Below are positions 9,932 to 19,160 of a DNA stretch of 64,000 nucleotides, in pieces. Position numbers and translations under genes: made by a program. A model generated the notes under the pieces. The model did not search any database. It was given only the letters and a program-made list of their open reading frames with translations, and had not been told where the DNA came from. Numbering within the stretch: position 1 is the first letter of the stretch; each line of letters opens with the position of its first letter. The DNA comes from Bacillota bacterium (GTDB taxonomy: Bacteria > Bacillota > UBA994 > UBA5500), in assembly GCA_012735505.1 (NCBI GenBank), contig JAAYHE010000003.1, forward strand, positions 1 to 64,000, written 5' to 3'.

Positions 9932-10316
9932 ACTTTAAGGCTGCCGAGTTGGTACAGTAGCGCAGATTGGTTGGTTCCGGCCCATCGGGAAAAACATGAC
10001 CGATATGACCGCCGCAGCGGGAGCAGCGAATTTCGGTGCGCACCATACCGTAGCGGGTATCAATTTCTTCCTCGATAGCATTGTCGATGGGCTTATAGAA
10101 ACTAGGCCAACCCGAGCCAGAATCGAATTTGGTGGTGGAACTAAAAAGCGCTTGCCCACAGCCGGCACAGTAGTAGGTGCCTTCACGATAGTCTTTGTCA
10201 TATTCGTTGTCGTGGGGTGGTTCGGTGCCCTGTTGGCGAAGCACCCGATATGCTTCCGAGCTCAATTGGCGGCGCCATTCTTCCTCTGTCTTTTCCACCG
10301 GATATTTCTTACCCAT
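9906..10316 (-). CDS. msrB: Peptide-methionine (R)-S-oxide reductase MsrB
   Basis: CxxC Zn motifs CAGCG and CSRCGGHIGHVFPDGP; GSGWPSFY; RYCTNSAALKF. Confidence 0.96.
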   Translation of the reverse strand: MGKKYPVEKTEEEWRRQLSSEAYRVLRQQGTEPPHDNEYDKDYREGTYYCAGCGQALFSSTTKFDSGSGWPSFYKPIDNAIEEEIDTRYGMVRTEIRCSRCGGHIGHVFPDGPEPTNLRYCTNSAALKFKARDQEM

Positions 10317-10458
10317 ACTAATTACCTCCTTTAGGATAGGATTCCCCAGATTAGGAAGCAGTTTTCCCCACTAGTTAGGGTTAGGGCAACAGGGTATTCG
10401 TCCCAGCCAATACTAATGCTAAGATAAGAACAGGTACTATTAGAAAGGGGTATTTCGA

Positions 10459-11352
10459 TTGCACGTTTATACCCTCAGCATACCGCAGCCGACTAGCATG
10501 CAAGCGTTCCGGACTCGCATTGCCCAATCGTCACAGAGCGCCTTTTGGCGATTGCAGGATAATGCCATCGGTCGCATCATTGGTCGGGGTGACGAAGCTC
10601 GCTATGTAGAAGTTACTCAGGCTGCAAACGATCCGGCTTGCTGGCAGGTAGCCGTGTACGCCGGTAACCCTGCTGCTGAGCCCGCGGTGACTGCTGTCCT
10701 GCGGCGGATTTTTTCTTTGGATGCCGATTTAAGCGCTTTTTATGACCACTGTGGCCAACATCCTGTCTTGGCTGGAGCCATCAGCCGCTGGTGGGGGGCA
10801 CGTTTGCTGCGTGACGCCGACCCCTTTGCGTGTGCGCTTAGCACTATTATTTCGCAACAGATTAACCTTAAGTTTGCTAGCGAACTGAAGCGCCGCTTGT
10901 GGGCTCTGGCGGGAACCCCTGTCCTAGTAGACGGGGGCACCTACTATGCCGATCCTCCTCCGGAAGCTATCGCTCGCCTCGATTATGAGGAACTGCAAGA
11001 ATTGCAGTTCACGCGTCGCAAAGCAGAATACATTATTGATTTTGCCCGAGCAGTAGTTGCTGGTGGCTTTGATCTGGCCGCTCTAGCCAACTTAGATGAT
11101 GAGACCGCCATGGCTCAACTTTGCTCGCTACGAGGTTTTGGCCCTTGGACGGCCGAGTGTATTTTGCTGTTTGGCCTAGGGCGACCCGACCTGCTACCGG
11201 CTAAAGATGTCGGCTTGCGAAGAGCCGTAACAGCGAGCTTAGGTTTAGAAGAACGTATTAGCGAACCCGAGTTACGGGATATGGCAGAAGCCTGGCGGCC
11301 TTGGCGTTCGTGGGCCACATACTATTTGTGGCTTGATGGTGGTGCGATGTAA
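10459..11352 (+). CDS. DNA-3-methyladenine glycosylase 2 family (AlkA-like, HhH-GPD)
   Basis: DPFACALSTIISQQINLKFASELKRRLWA; LRGFGPWTAECILLFGLGRPDLLPAKDVGLRRA. Confidence 0.9.
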   Translation: MHVYTLSIPQPTSMQAFRTRIAQSSQSAFWRLQDNAIGRIIGRGDEARYVEVTQAANDPACWQVAVYAGNPAAEPAVTAVLRRIFSLDADLSAFYDHCGQHPVLAGAISRWWGARLLRDADPFACALSTIISQQINLKFASELKRRLWALAGTPVLVDGGTYYADPPPEAIARLDYEELQELQFTRRKAEYIIDFARAVVAGGFDLAALANLDDETAMAQLCSLRGFGPWTAECILLFGLGRPDLLPAKDVGLRRAVTASLGLEERISEPELRDMAEAWRPWRSWATYYLWLDGGAM

Positions 11353-11452
11353 AACTAAAACAAGGAGGCACGCCCGTCGCAAGATGATGTAGCCTTAGGA
11401 TTGCATGCCTAGCCCTGATAGATGCGCAGGGCGTTGGAACCGTAGCAAAGAG

Positions 11453-11496
11453 AAAAAGACAAGTATAGCTGTCCGAGTGCTATGCTTGTCTTTTTT
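11453..11496. terminator. Intrinsic terminator-like hairpin AAAAAGACAAGTATAGC / GCTATGCTTGTCTTTTTT
   Basis: 17-bp stem with a single G-U-type mismatch, followed by a T-run on the + strand. Confidence 0.8.
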
Positions 11497-11504
11497 GTTA
11501 GTAA

Positions 11505-11532
11505 TTGATGGCTGGCAGCAAGCGCATATATT
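11505..11532 (+). promoter_or_regulatory. Possible promoter TTGATG-N16-TATATT ahead of tryptophanase gene
   Basis: -35/-10-like hexamers located after the terminator hairpin. Confidence 0.4.
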
Positions 11533-11615
11533 CAGAATAGGATTGGGTATGCAAAGGGAAGCGGGCTGTGCTTGCCGAAGATATATTTAAACTATTGGCA
11601 AAGGAGATGCATAAG

Positions 11616-12995
11616 GTGCCCAAGTATGTTCCCGAACCCTTTAAGATTAAGGTTGTCGAACCGCTGAAGATGACTACCAGAGCAGAACGCGAACGGTATC
11701 TGCGCGAGGCACACTATAACCTCTTTTCACTGAGGAGTGATTTTGTCTACATCGATATGCTAAGTGATAGCGGTAGTGGTGCCATGAGCGATAGCCAGTG
11801 GGCCGGTATGATGAAAGGGGACGAAAGTTACGCCGGATCTAGGGGCTATTACCGCCTGGTGGACGCAGTTAGAGACATTTTTGGTTATCGTTATGTGCAG
11901 CCTGTGCACCAAGGTCGCGCTGCAGAGAAGATATTATATCCGTGCTTACTGAAAGAAGGCCAATATTCTATTGCCAATATGCATTTCGACACCACGCGGG
12001 GACATGTGGCACTCTGCAACGCCACCCCCAAAGATATGGTTGTGCCGGTTGCTAAAGATACTGAAAACTATGCCCCTTTCAAGGGTAACATGGACATCCC
12101 GGCTTTGCGAGCTTTTATCGAATCAGTCGGCGCTGAAAAGGTCGGCGTTATTATCATGACCATCACTAACAATACCGCTGGTGGGCAACCTGTTTCTATG
12201 CAAAATATCCGGGAAACGGCGCAGGTAGCGAGAGAATATGACATTCCTCTGGTAATTGATGCTGCCCGGTTTGCAGAGAACGCTTACTTTATCAAGACAC
12301 GGGAGCCAGGCTATGCGGACAAATCTATTATTGAGATCACTCGCGAAGCTTTTAGCTATGCTACTGCATTTACGATGTCAGCTAAGAAGGACGGTATTGT
12401 AAATATTGGAGGGTTAATTGGAATCAAAGATGACGAGGAGCTATTTACGCAAGTACAAGGTATGACGGTACCTTATGAGGGTTTTATTACTTACGGCGGT
12501 CTAGCTGGACGCGATTTAGAAGCCTTAGCTATCGGCCTCTATGAAGGCATTGAGCTCGACTATTTGCGCTATCGTATTGGCCAAGTAGAATACTTAGGAG
12601 AACTATTGCGCCAAGCAGGCGTGCCCATTCAATATCCAGTAGGTGGCCATGCAATCTTCGTTGATGCCAAGAAGATGTTGCCCCATATTCCTTATTACCA
12701 CTTCCCAGGCCAAGCTTTGGCTATAGAACTATACTTAGAGGCTGGTATACGTGGCTGCGATGTCGGCTCTTTCATGCTAGATCTAGACCCGGTGACAGGT
12801 GAGCAACCAGAAAGCGAAATGGAATTTACACGCCTCTGCCTGCCGCGGCGAGTATACACGCAAGCTCATCTTGATGTAGTGGCCGAGGCCCTTATTAACA
12901 TTCAAGAACGAGCCGAGCAGATTAAGGGCTATGAAATTGTCTGGCAACCACAGGTGTTGCGGCACTTTACTGCCAAATTGCGCCCGCTAGAATAA
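11616..12995 (+). CDS. tnaA: Tryptophanase (PLP-dependent beta-eliminating lyase)
   Basis: [72 protein letters not shown] start at 11616 with RBS AAAGGAG preferred to 11568. Confidence 0.85.
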   Translation: MPKYVPEPFKIKVVEPLKMTTRAERERYLREAHYNLFSLRSDFVYIDMLSDSGSGAMSDSQWAGMMKGDESYAGSRGYYRLVDAVRDIFGYRYVQPVHQGRAAEKILYPCLLKEGQYSIANMHFDTTRGHVALCNATPKDMVVPVAKDTENYAPFKGNMDIPALRAFIESVGAEKVGVIIMTITNNTAGGQPVSMQNIRETAQVAREYDIPLVIDAARFAENAYFIKTREPGYADKSIIEITREAFSYATAFTMSAKKDGIVNIGGLIGIKDDEELFTQVQGMTVPYEGFITYGGLAGRDLEALAIGLYEGIELDYLRYRIGQVEYLGELLRQAGVPIQYPVGGHAIFVDAKKMLPHIPYYHFPGQALAIELYLEAGIRGCDVGSFMLDLDPVTGEQPESEMEFTRLCLPRRVYTQAHLDVVAEALINIQERAEQIKGYEIVWQPQVLRHFTAKLRPLE

Positions 12996-13081
12996 GCAAA
13001 GAAAAGTCAACTCCCCCTCTGGCTACAGACTGCTCCAGTTTTGCGTCTGCTAGCAAAGGGGGAGTTTTTACGTCCAACTGT

Positions 13082-14239
13082 CTAGTAAGCACAAACGCGG
13101 TTGCGCCCGTTTGCCTTAGCACATTTGGTGGCGGCCTCGATGGCTTCTAGTAGCTGGGCGGTGGAAGTGCCATTCTCGGGATGGGAAGCGATACCGATAG
13201 AAACTGTAATAGGAATTAGTAGCTCTTGACTTTCTGTTTGGATATGCTGTCGCAAACTATCTGCCAGCTCGAGGCACTCGTCTCGGGGACAGTCGGGCAC
13301 AAAAATCAAGAATTCGTCACCACACATCCAGCGGGCTACGAAACTGTTTGGCGGTGCCAATTGTTTAATATGCTGGCCCAACCAATAGATCATATCGTTG
13401 CCGGCAGCATAGCCAAATCGTTGATTGTAATCGGCTAGATTGTCTCCATCAACCAGCATCAGACAGAGAGACGTCTTTTCGCGCTTAGCTTCTCGTAACA
13501 TTCTTTGTAACATATCACGAGCCGCCCGTTGGTTGGGCAGTTGCGTAACCGGGTCAGTGAAAGCCATCTTTTTAGCTTCACTCAATTGTACTGCCGTGTT
13601 TAAAATTCTCTCCGAAAATGACTCGATTACCGCGGTGGCATTATTGTGGAGTTCGACGGACAAAAATTGGGCGTCTTGGTGCTCAGGGCTGCCAGGGCAG
13701 GCAAATTTAGCCCCACTTTCTTGGCTTTTCTTCAAAAAGAGGTTAGTATAAGCTATTAGGTGCCCTAAACTAACGGCGCAAGAAGGGAAGCAGGCGCCGC
13801 TAGTGCATAGGGTAACCCGTCCGGCTAAGCCGGGCCAACTTAAGTTGTTTACCGATTGCTGCAACTCGGCTACGAGATTTCTTAGATCTTGGCAACTGCT
13901 GTGCTGTACCAACAAGGCAAATTCATCTTTGCCCACTCTATATAGAGTGCCCTGCAAGTGAAGGCCATGTTTTTCTTTGAGAATAGAATAAAGGGTAGTG
14001 GCCACACCCTTTAGTAGTTCATCTGCCGCCTCATCCCCAATCTGTATACTGATGGCGGCAAAATCATCAATTTGTGTTAGTACTAAGGCTAAGAGGGTGC
14101 CTGGTTGCGCCATAGCCTCCTGTAACCCTACTTTGGCTGCTTGCAGCAAAGCGAATATGTTGCCTAGACCGGTTAGTGTGTCGATACTGATACTGCTGTC
14201 GATATGTTCAGCAGGAAATGCGGCCCACCGTGTACTCAT
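13082..14239 (-). CDS. Protein with two tandem GGDEF-like domains (variant signatures GKDEF and CGDEF)
   Basis: DTLTGLGN...RVGKDEFALLV and DPVTQLPN...RWMCGDEFLIFVP. Confidence 0.85.
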   Translation of the reverse strand: MSTRWAAFPAEHIDSSISIDTLTGLGNIFALLQAAKVGLQEAMAQPGTLLALVLTQIDDFAAISIQIGDEAADELLKGVATTLYSILKEKHGLHLQGTLYRVGKDEFALLVQHSSCQDLRNLVAELQQSVNNLSWPGLAGRVTLCTSGACFPSCAVSLGHLIAYTNLFLKKSQESGAKFACPGSPEHQDAQFLSVELHNNATAVIESFSERILNTAVQLSEAKKMAFTDPVTQLPNQRAARDMLQRMLREAKREKTSLCLMLVDGDNLADYNQRFGYAAGNDMIYWLGQHIKQLAPPNSFVARWMCGDEFLIFVPDCPRDECLELADSLRQHIQTESQELLIPITVSIGIASHPENGTSTAQLLEAIEAATKCAKANGRNRVCAY

Positions 14240-14449
14240 GAAATATTACCCCCCAGTTTCCAAACACACTTTCTATTTCGCCAAAAAGCCAGATAATCCT
14301 TTTTAAATTTTTTTGACGGGGGAAAAGTGAGGAAATTTTGCCTTTGAGGAAGGTTTGCTAGTTTCTCTGGCGAAAAACTGGCGAGGAAGAGTGAGCTGGC
14401 GTAACTCTTGCGCTGCCCGCTTAGATTGAAAAAGGAGGATAAGTAATAG

Positions 14450-16408
14450 ATGCCAAGACAACCTTTCGTTGCTGCTGATATATTGCAGATGCGCTTTGTG
14501 GGACAGCCGGTTCTGCACCCCTCGGGGAAAGAGGTCCTCTTTGTTCAAACTCACGTAGACGAAAAAGAGAATAGCTATACTGCCACTATTCAGCACTGGC
14601 GCTCTGGTAAAGCTACTCGCTTGAGTAATGGCAGCAAAGCAGGCAAAGTGCGCGAAAGTTCACCCACTTGGTCGCCAAATGGCCTGCTGGTGGCTTATTT
14701 ATCAAATTTTACAGGTAAGAACCAAGTTTGGTTGAAGACAGCGGCGGGCGACGTAGGGCGGGTAACGAGCCTTCCCCTCGGAGTAACAAGCTTCGTTTGG
14801 GCTCCAGACGGAGCAGGCCTTTACCTAGTGGCTAAAGAGGAAAAGCCACAGCCCGAGTGGCGACCAGGCGCTACTGTGCGTCGCATCACCAAGCTAAGAT
14901 ATAAGGCTAATGGTACCGGCTATCTGGATGGTAACCCGGCTCAGCTCTGGTATCTCGATTTGGCTACCCAGAATATTACCAAGCTAACTGAAGGTGATTA
15001 TGATTGTAGCCAGCCGGCCATATCGCCTTGCGGCCGTTATCTTGCGTTTGTTTCTAATCGGGAAGACGACGAATTGAAAACCCTAAATGATATTTGGCTT
15101 TTGGATCTAACCAACGGCGAGATGAAAAACCTGACCCAGGGCAAAGGTAATAGCAGCAACCCCCAATGGTTGCCTGACGGGCAACACCTGCTTTATGTAG
15201 GGCACCAGAAGGGAATTTACCCGGGAGGGTACCCCGAGTTGCGTCGGATCGATGTGAGCACAGGTGAAAATATCAATTTGATGCCCGACTTCCCCCACTA
15301 TATCGGTAACACCGTCAGCGCCGATACGCGTGTTGATAGGGGGAGCACCGGCCCGCAAATAACTGCCGACGGACGATATATTTACTTTGTGGCCACTGTT
15401 GGCGGCAGTAGCTACTTGTTCCGTCTTGATTACGAATCTGGAGAGGTGGAGCAAGTTTGGGGCCAAGGGCAGATGTGCATTACTTCCTATTCGGTGCAGG
15501 CCGACCATCTGGTTGTTAACGTAGCCACACCCGAAACCCCGGGGGATTTATGGTGGGGGCCTATCGGTGGGGAGTTGCATCAGATCACGGCACTGAACCA
15601 GGAACTCTTTGCGGACAAATATATCGGCTGGCCTGAAGTGATCCATTTCACCCACCCCGATGGTACTCTGCTGGAAGGTTGGCTCATCAAACCCATCGGT
15701 TTTACAGAAGGTAAAACCTATCCTCTGATCATGGAGATCCATGGCGGACCACACGCTACTTTCGGAAATGCCTTTTTTCACGAATGGCAAATATTAGCAG
15801 GGCACGGTTTTGGTGTGCTGTATACAAATCCCCGCGGCAGCCTCGGTTACGGTGAAGAATTTGCCCGCGCCTGCGTCGGGGATTGGTGTGGTATAGATGC
15901 AGATGATTTGCAGTTTATGGCTGAACAGGCTGCCCAGCTGCCCTGGGTGGACGAAAAGCGCTTTGGGGTTACCGGTGGCAGTCAGGGAGGCTATTTCACC
16001 AATTGGCTGATATCCCACACAGATCTGTTTGCTGCCGCCGTCACGCAGCGCAGCATGAGCAATTTGTATAGTAAATATGGTGTAGCTGATAACGGCTGGC
16101 GTGGCGACCGCTACGGCATGGGCGGCCGTGATCTATGGGATAGCGAAGACTTTATCATGGAGCGTTCGCCTATCCGCTATGCGCCTAACGTCAAGACACC
16201 GACCCTGATTATCCATAGCGATGAAGACTACCGCTGCCCGCTAGAGCAAGCAGAACAATGGTATGTAGCCTTAAAACGCCTAGGTGTTACGGTGGAAATG
16301 CTCCTCTTCCATGGCGAGAACCATGAGCTTTCCCGCGGTGGACGACCTGCTAACCGGATTGTGCGTTTGGAGGGGATTCTCGACTGGTTTCAGCGTTACT
16401 TGCAGTAG
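14450..16408 (+). CDS. S9 family peptidase (acylaminoacyl-peptidase/DPP-like)
   Basis: WD/PD40-like beta-propeller (SPTWSPNG, QPAISPCGRYLAFVSNRE), catalytic GVTGGSQGGYFTNWL, HSDEDYRCP, HGENHELSRGG. Confidence 0.95.
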   Translation: MPRQPFVAADILQMRFVGQPVLHPSGKEVLFVQTHVDEKENSYTATIQHWRSGKATRLSNGSKAGKVRESSPTWSPNGLLVAYLSNFTGKNQVWLKTAAGDVGRVTSLPLGVTSFVWAPDGAGLYLVAKEEKPQPEWRPGATVRRITKLRYKANGTGYLDGNPAQLWYLDLATQNITKLTEGDYDCSQPAISPCGRYLAFVSNREDDELKTLNDIWLLDLTNGEMKNLTQGKGNSSNPQWLPDGQHLLYVGHQKGIYPGGYPELRRIDVSTGENINLMPDFPHYIGNTVSADTRVDRGSTGPQITADGRYIYFVATVGGSSYLFRLDYESGEVEQVWGQGQMCITSYSVQADHLVVNVATPETPGDLWWGPIGGELHQITALNQELFADKYIGWPEVIHFTHPDGTLLEGWLIKPIGFTEGKTYPLIMEIHGGPHATFGNAFFHEWQILAGHGFGVLYTNPRGSLGYGEEFARACVGDWCGIDADDLQFMAEQAAQLPWVDEKRFGVTGGSQGGYFTNWLISHTDLFAAAVTQRSMSNLYSKYGVADNGWRGDRYGMGGRDLWDSEDFIMERSPIRYAPNVKTPTLIIHSDEDYRCPLEQAEQWYVALKRLGVTVEMLLFHGENHELSRGGRPANRIVRLEGILDWFQRYLQ

Positions 16409-16529
16409 CGCTTGCTATTCTCGTTAGGTTGGCCGAGAAATTATACGGCAGTTAGGGGCTAGCAGATGAATGTTCTTTTGGGCTACTGCTGAGCCCTATT
16501 GCAACTAAATACTGAAGGGAGGTGAAGTC

Positions 16530-17345
16530 ATGTTAGAACGGGCTCCTGCTCTGGCAGAATTGCGTAGTTTGTTGGGGGACGCTTACGACACCTGGCAAGA
16601 GCTCTACGACTATATTTCTGACCACTACATCATGGATATCCTCTGGGACGAGGGCGGTAAATACGGACATTACGAGTGCAAATTCCGCAAGAGCGGCAGG
16701 ACCTTATGTACGTTATACGTTAAGGATAACGAGCTCACCTGCTTGCTGATATTTGGCAAGAAGGAGCGCGAGCAGTTTGCAGCCATTAAAGCTTCGTTCC
16801 CAAGCGAATTACAAGCCGTTTACGACAACAGTAAAACGTATCATGATGGCAAATGGATGTATATCGGTTTGCAGGATTCGCGTCTGCTAGACTATATAAC
16901 TAAAATGCTAACTATCAAGAAGAAACCTAATAGAAACATGGCCATGTGCGGCTACTGCTGTGACCTTTGTAAGGCTTTGACTAGAAATATTAAGAGGCAG
17001 GATGAAAGACAACAGCTTTCGCTACTCTGGGAAAAATATTATGACTTGCAGATTCCTCCGGAAAAAATTGTCTGCGATGGTTGTCGGTCCAAGAAAAGGA
17101 GCGCAAAACGAGTCGACGACAACTGCCCCGTGCGGAAATGTGTGCTTGAACTGGGGCTAAATAGTTGTGGCGATTGTGCCGATTATCCGTGCGAGATTTT
17201 CGCCGAACGCGAAGGTCTGTCATCTGCAGACGCCAAGCAAAAACTGGGATCGTCTTATAACAACCAAGAATATGAGGATTATCTGTTGGCTTATGACAAC
17301 CGATCGCGCCTTGACCGTTATAAAGCTAGGCAGGCGAGAAGTTGA
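16530..17345 (+). CDS. DUF3788 + DUF3795 (Cys-rich) domain fusion protein
   Basis: N-terminal WDEGGKYGHYECKFRKSGRTLCTLYVKDNELTCLLIFGKKE (DUF3788-like), C-terminal CGYCCDLCKA...CDGCRSKK...CPVRKCVLELGLNSCGDCADYPCE (DUF3795-like). Confidence 0.75.
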   Translation: MLERAPALAELRSLLGDAYDTWQELYDYISDHYIMDILWDEGGKYGHYECKFRKSGRTLCTLYVKDNELTCLLIFGKKEREQFAAIKASFPSELQAVYDNSKTYHDGKWMYIGLQDSRLLDYITKMLTIKKKPNRNMAMCGYCCDLCKALTRNIKRQDERQQLSLLWEKYYDLQIPPEKIVCDGCRSKKRSAKRVDDNCPVRKCVLELGLNSCGDCADYPCEIFAEREGLSSADAKQKLGSSYNNQEYEDYLLAYDNRSRLDRYKARQARS

Positions 17346-17442
17346 CTTGCCAGGTTGACAGGCACCGACGTGGTGTTGAGTTAATATGATATACCGATGG
17401 CTATATTCGGGCCTATAACAAATTCAACCCCAAAGGAGGCTA

Positions 17443-18303
17443 GTGTCGGTGCCAAATCAGGACCATGATGATCTCTTGTTTGATGAACAGGACCTCTTAG
17501 AGGAAGATCAGGAGCTGCTAGAGTCTATTCCACCCGATCTGGATGAAACCCTGTTGCAGGAAGCTCGCTTTTGGACAGGGATCATGAAAGAGCATGCCCT
17601 TTTTATCGAGTTGGGCTTGCCGGCCGATCGGCGTGATTTACGCGCGGAGGCTGCTCGATTTAACCGATTGTTCGCTCGGTTAGAACGAGCCCTAGACAGG
17701 ACTTCCCGCTTGGGCGGCAGACTCTTGCAGCATCTCCAACGAGCCCTGGTAGCTTTCATCAATTTCAAAGAAAGGTTACTGCGTCTCTTGCTGGCTTGCC
17801 GCTTACCGGGCGGTGCCCTTTATCCCTTGTTGATCGACCATATTACCCGGGAGGCCAAGCGCTTCTTGCACCTGTTGAGCAAGCCAGAACTGGAAAATCG
17901 ATTACATGCCTTACTAAACGAGCAAGTATTCTGGCTGCGAGTTATGAAAGAGCATGCTGCCTTTGTGCGTCAACTGCTCGACCCGTCAGAGCGCACCCTG
18001 ATCGCGCAGGCAGAAGAATTTGTCATCATCTTCTCGCGCTTATCAGAAACAGCCAATGAGTTCGAGTCAATGGCAAGCGCTAATCCGCCTTCTTTTAACA
18101 CCGTGCGAAGGTTCACCAATGAAGTGATTCAGCAGACTATAGCGCTCCGTAATTTCAAGGCAGCAGCTTACGAATTGCTGCTCGAATGCCAGTTGTTAGG
18201 CATCTTTTCCTCACCCCTACTTGCTGACCACATTAGGCGTGAAGCCGATAAGTTCTTAGGTGAACTAGCCTTATTCACTCCGACTGAAGCTAATAGCAAA
18301 TAA
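17443..18303 (+). CDS. DUF2935 domain-containing protein (two internal repeats)
   Basis: Repeated FW..[IV]MKEHA.F[IV] units: EARFWTGIMKEHALFIELGL and EQVFWLRVMKEHAAFVRQLL. Confidence 0.85.
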   Translation: MSVPNQDHDDLLFDEQDLLEEDQELLESIPPDLDETLLQEARFWTGIMKEHALFIELGLPADRRDLRAEAARFNRLFARLERALDRTSRLGGRLLQHLQRALVAFINFKERLLRLLLACRLPGGALYPLLIDHITREAKRFLHLLSKPELENRLHALLNEQVFWLRVMKEHAAFVRQLLDPSERTLIAQAEEFVIIFSRLSETANEFESMASANPPSFNTVRRFTNEVIQQTIALRNFKAAAYELLLECQLLGIFSSPLLADHIRREADKFLGELALFTPTEANSK

Positions 18304-18347
18304 AAGCTAAGAGCAGCCACTGCGAACGGCTGCTCTTAGCCTTTTGC
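18304..18347. terminator. Terminator hairpin GCTAAGAGCAGCC / GGCTGCTCTTAGC
   Basis: Perfect 13-bp stem with T-rich tail, between convergent genes. Confidence 0.85.
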
Positions 18348-18362
18348 TTTGCATGTAAGCTC

Positions 18363-18935
18363 TTAGACCTGAAATCCTTCTTTGCGATTATGATTGGCTA
18401 TTTCTTGGGCGATATCCCTTCTTATCATTTTATACTGCTGTTCCGTCAGAGTACCGGGCGGGGCATTATTTACTTCAGATAATTTTTCGAAGATGGTGCT
18501 TCCCCTCGCAAAAAGGTCACCCATAAATTTGGGTTCTGCATGAATTACCCAACGCCCAGCGTTGGCGGGGGCCCTATCTGGAGGGGTAAACATTTTGTGA
18601 TATTCCTTGCCGCATTTTTTACAGTGGAGTACGCGAATGCCAATGGGGTCGAACCACCTCTGATTTACTCCGGTTGCCCCGGTGAAAGCGCCGCGGTCTT
18701 CTTTATGGAACATGGGCAGGTTGCATTTTGGGCATTTGATACCCACAATGCGGTGGATCACGCGTGCTACTAACAGCACGCCCGTGATGGTGGCTGCCAC
18801 CATAAGTAGGTAGCGCAAGAAACCGCCATGAAATGCTAGCCTGATAATGAAGACAGCTACTAGCGCCACGACCGCCATATATAGGGGCATCCAGCTACGG
18901 GGATCAAAATCTCGTCCAAAGTTTCTGTTAGGCAT
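18363..18935 (-). CDS. Membrane protein with a CxxC...CxxC zinc-ribbon segment, uncharacterised
   Basis: Two TM helices then IKCPKCNLPMF...LHCKKCGKEYH. Confidence 0.65.
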   Translation of the reverse strand: MPNRNFGRDFDPRSWMPLYMAVVALVAVFIIRLAFHGGFLRYLLMVAATITGVLLVARVIHRIVGIKCPKCNLPMFHKEDRGAFTGATGVNQRWFDPIGIRVLHCKKCGKEYHKMFTPPDRAPANAGRWVIHAEPKFMGDLFARGSTIFEKLSEVNNAPPGTLTEQQYKMIRRDIAQEIANHNRKEGFQV

Positions 18936-19054
18936 AAGATCACCTCCGCATTAGTTAATACGTATATAAATCAGAAAAGTTCCTCTATCGTAGGTGCCAT
19001 AGGGGCGTCATGAGAAATGAACAGCCCCTAGGTTGGACATTTCGAATCACGCCC

Positions 19055-19082
19055 GCCCGGGAGGCCCCAAGCCTCCCGGACA
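19055..19082. terminator. Stable hairpin CGGGAGGC-CCCAA-GCCTCCCG downstream of 5'-nucleotidase gene
   Basis: Perfect 8-bp GC stem, lacks a clear T-run. Confidence 0.4.
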
Positions 19083-19160
19083 AGGTTACATGTAGTGCGT
19101 ACAGCTAGAGGGCGCGCCATAGGCACAGGCCCGCGGCTGTCGTTTTAATCACACTTGAAG

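Noticed and set aside
11453-11496. Strong hairpin + T-run upstream of tryptophanase as a Trp-responsive attenuator
   Set aside because: A promoter-like TTGATG-N16-TATATT follows the hairpin, so it is more simply the terminator of the upstream glycosylase gene; no TnaC-like Trp leader peptide was recognised.
11405-11590. 61-aa ORF upstream of tnaA as leader peptide
   Set aside because: It spans the terminator hairpin, lacks a convincing RBS and has no Trp-rich stalling motif.
19055-19082. GC-rich hairpin after the 5'-nucleotidase gene as a repeat element
   Set aside because: Only one copy noticed; most simply a transcript-end hairpin.
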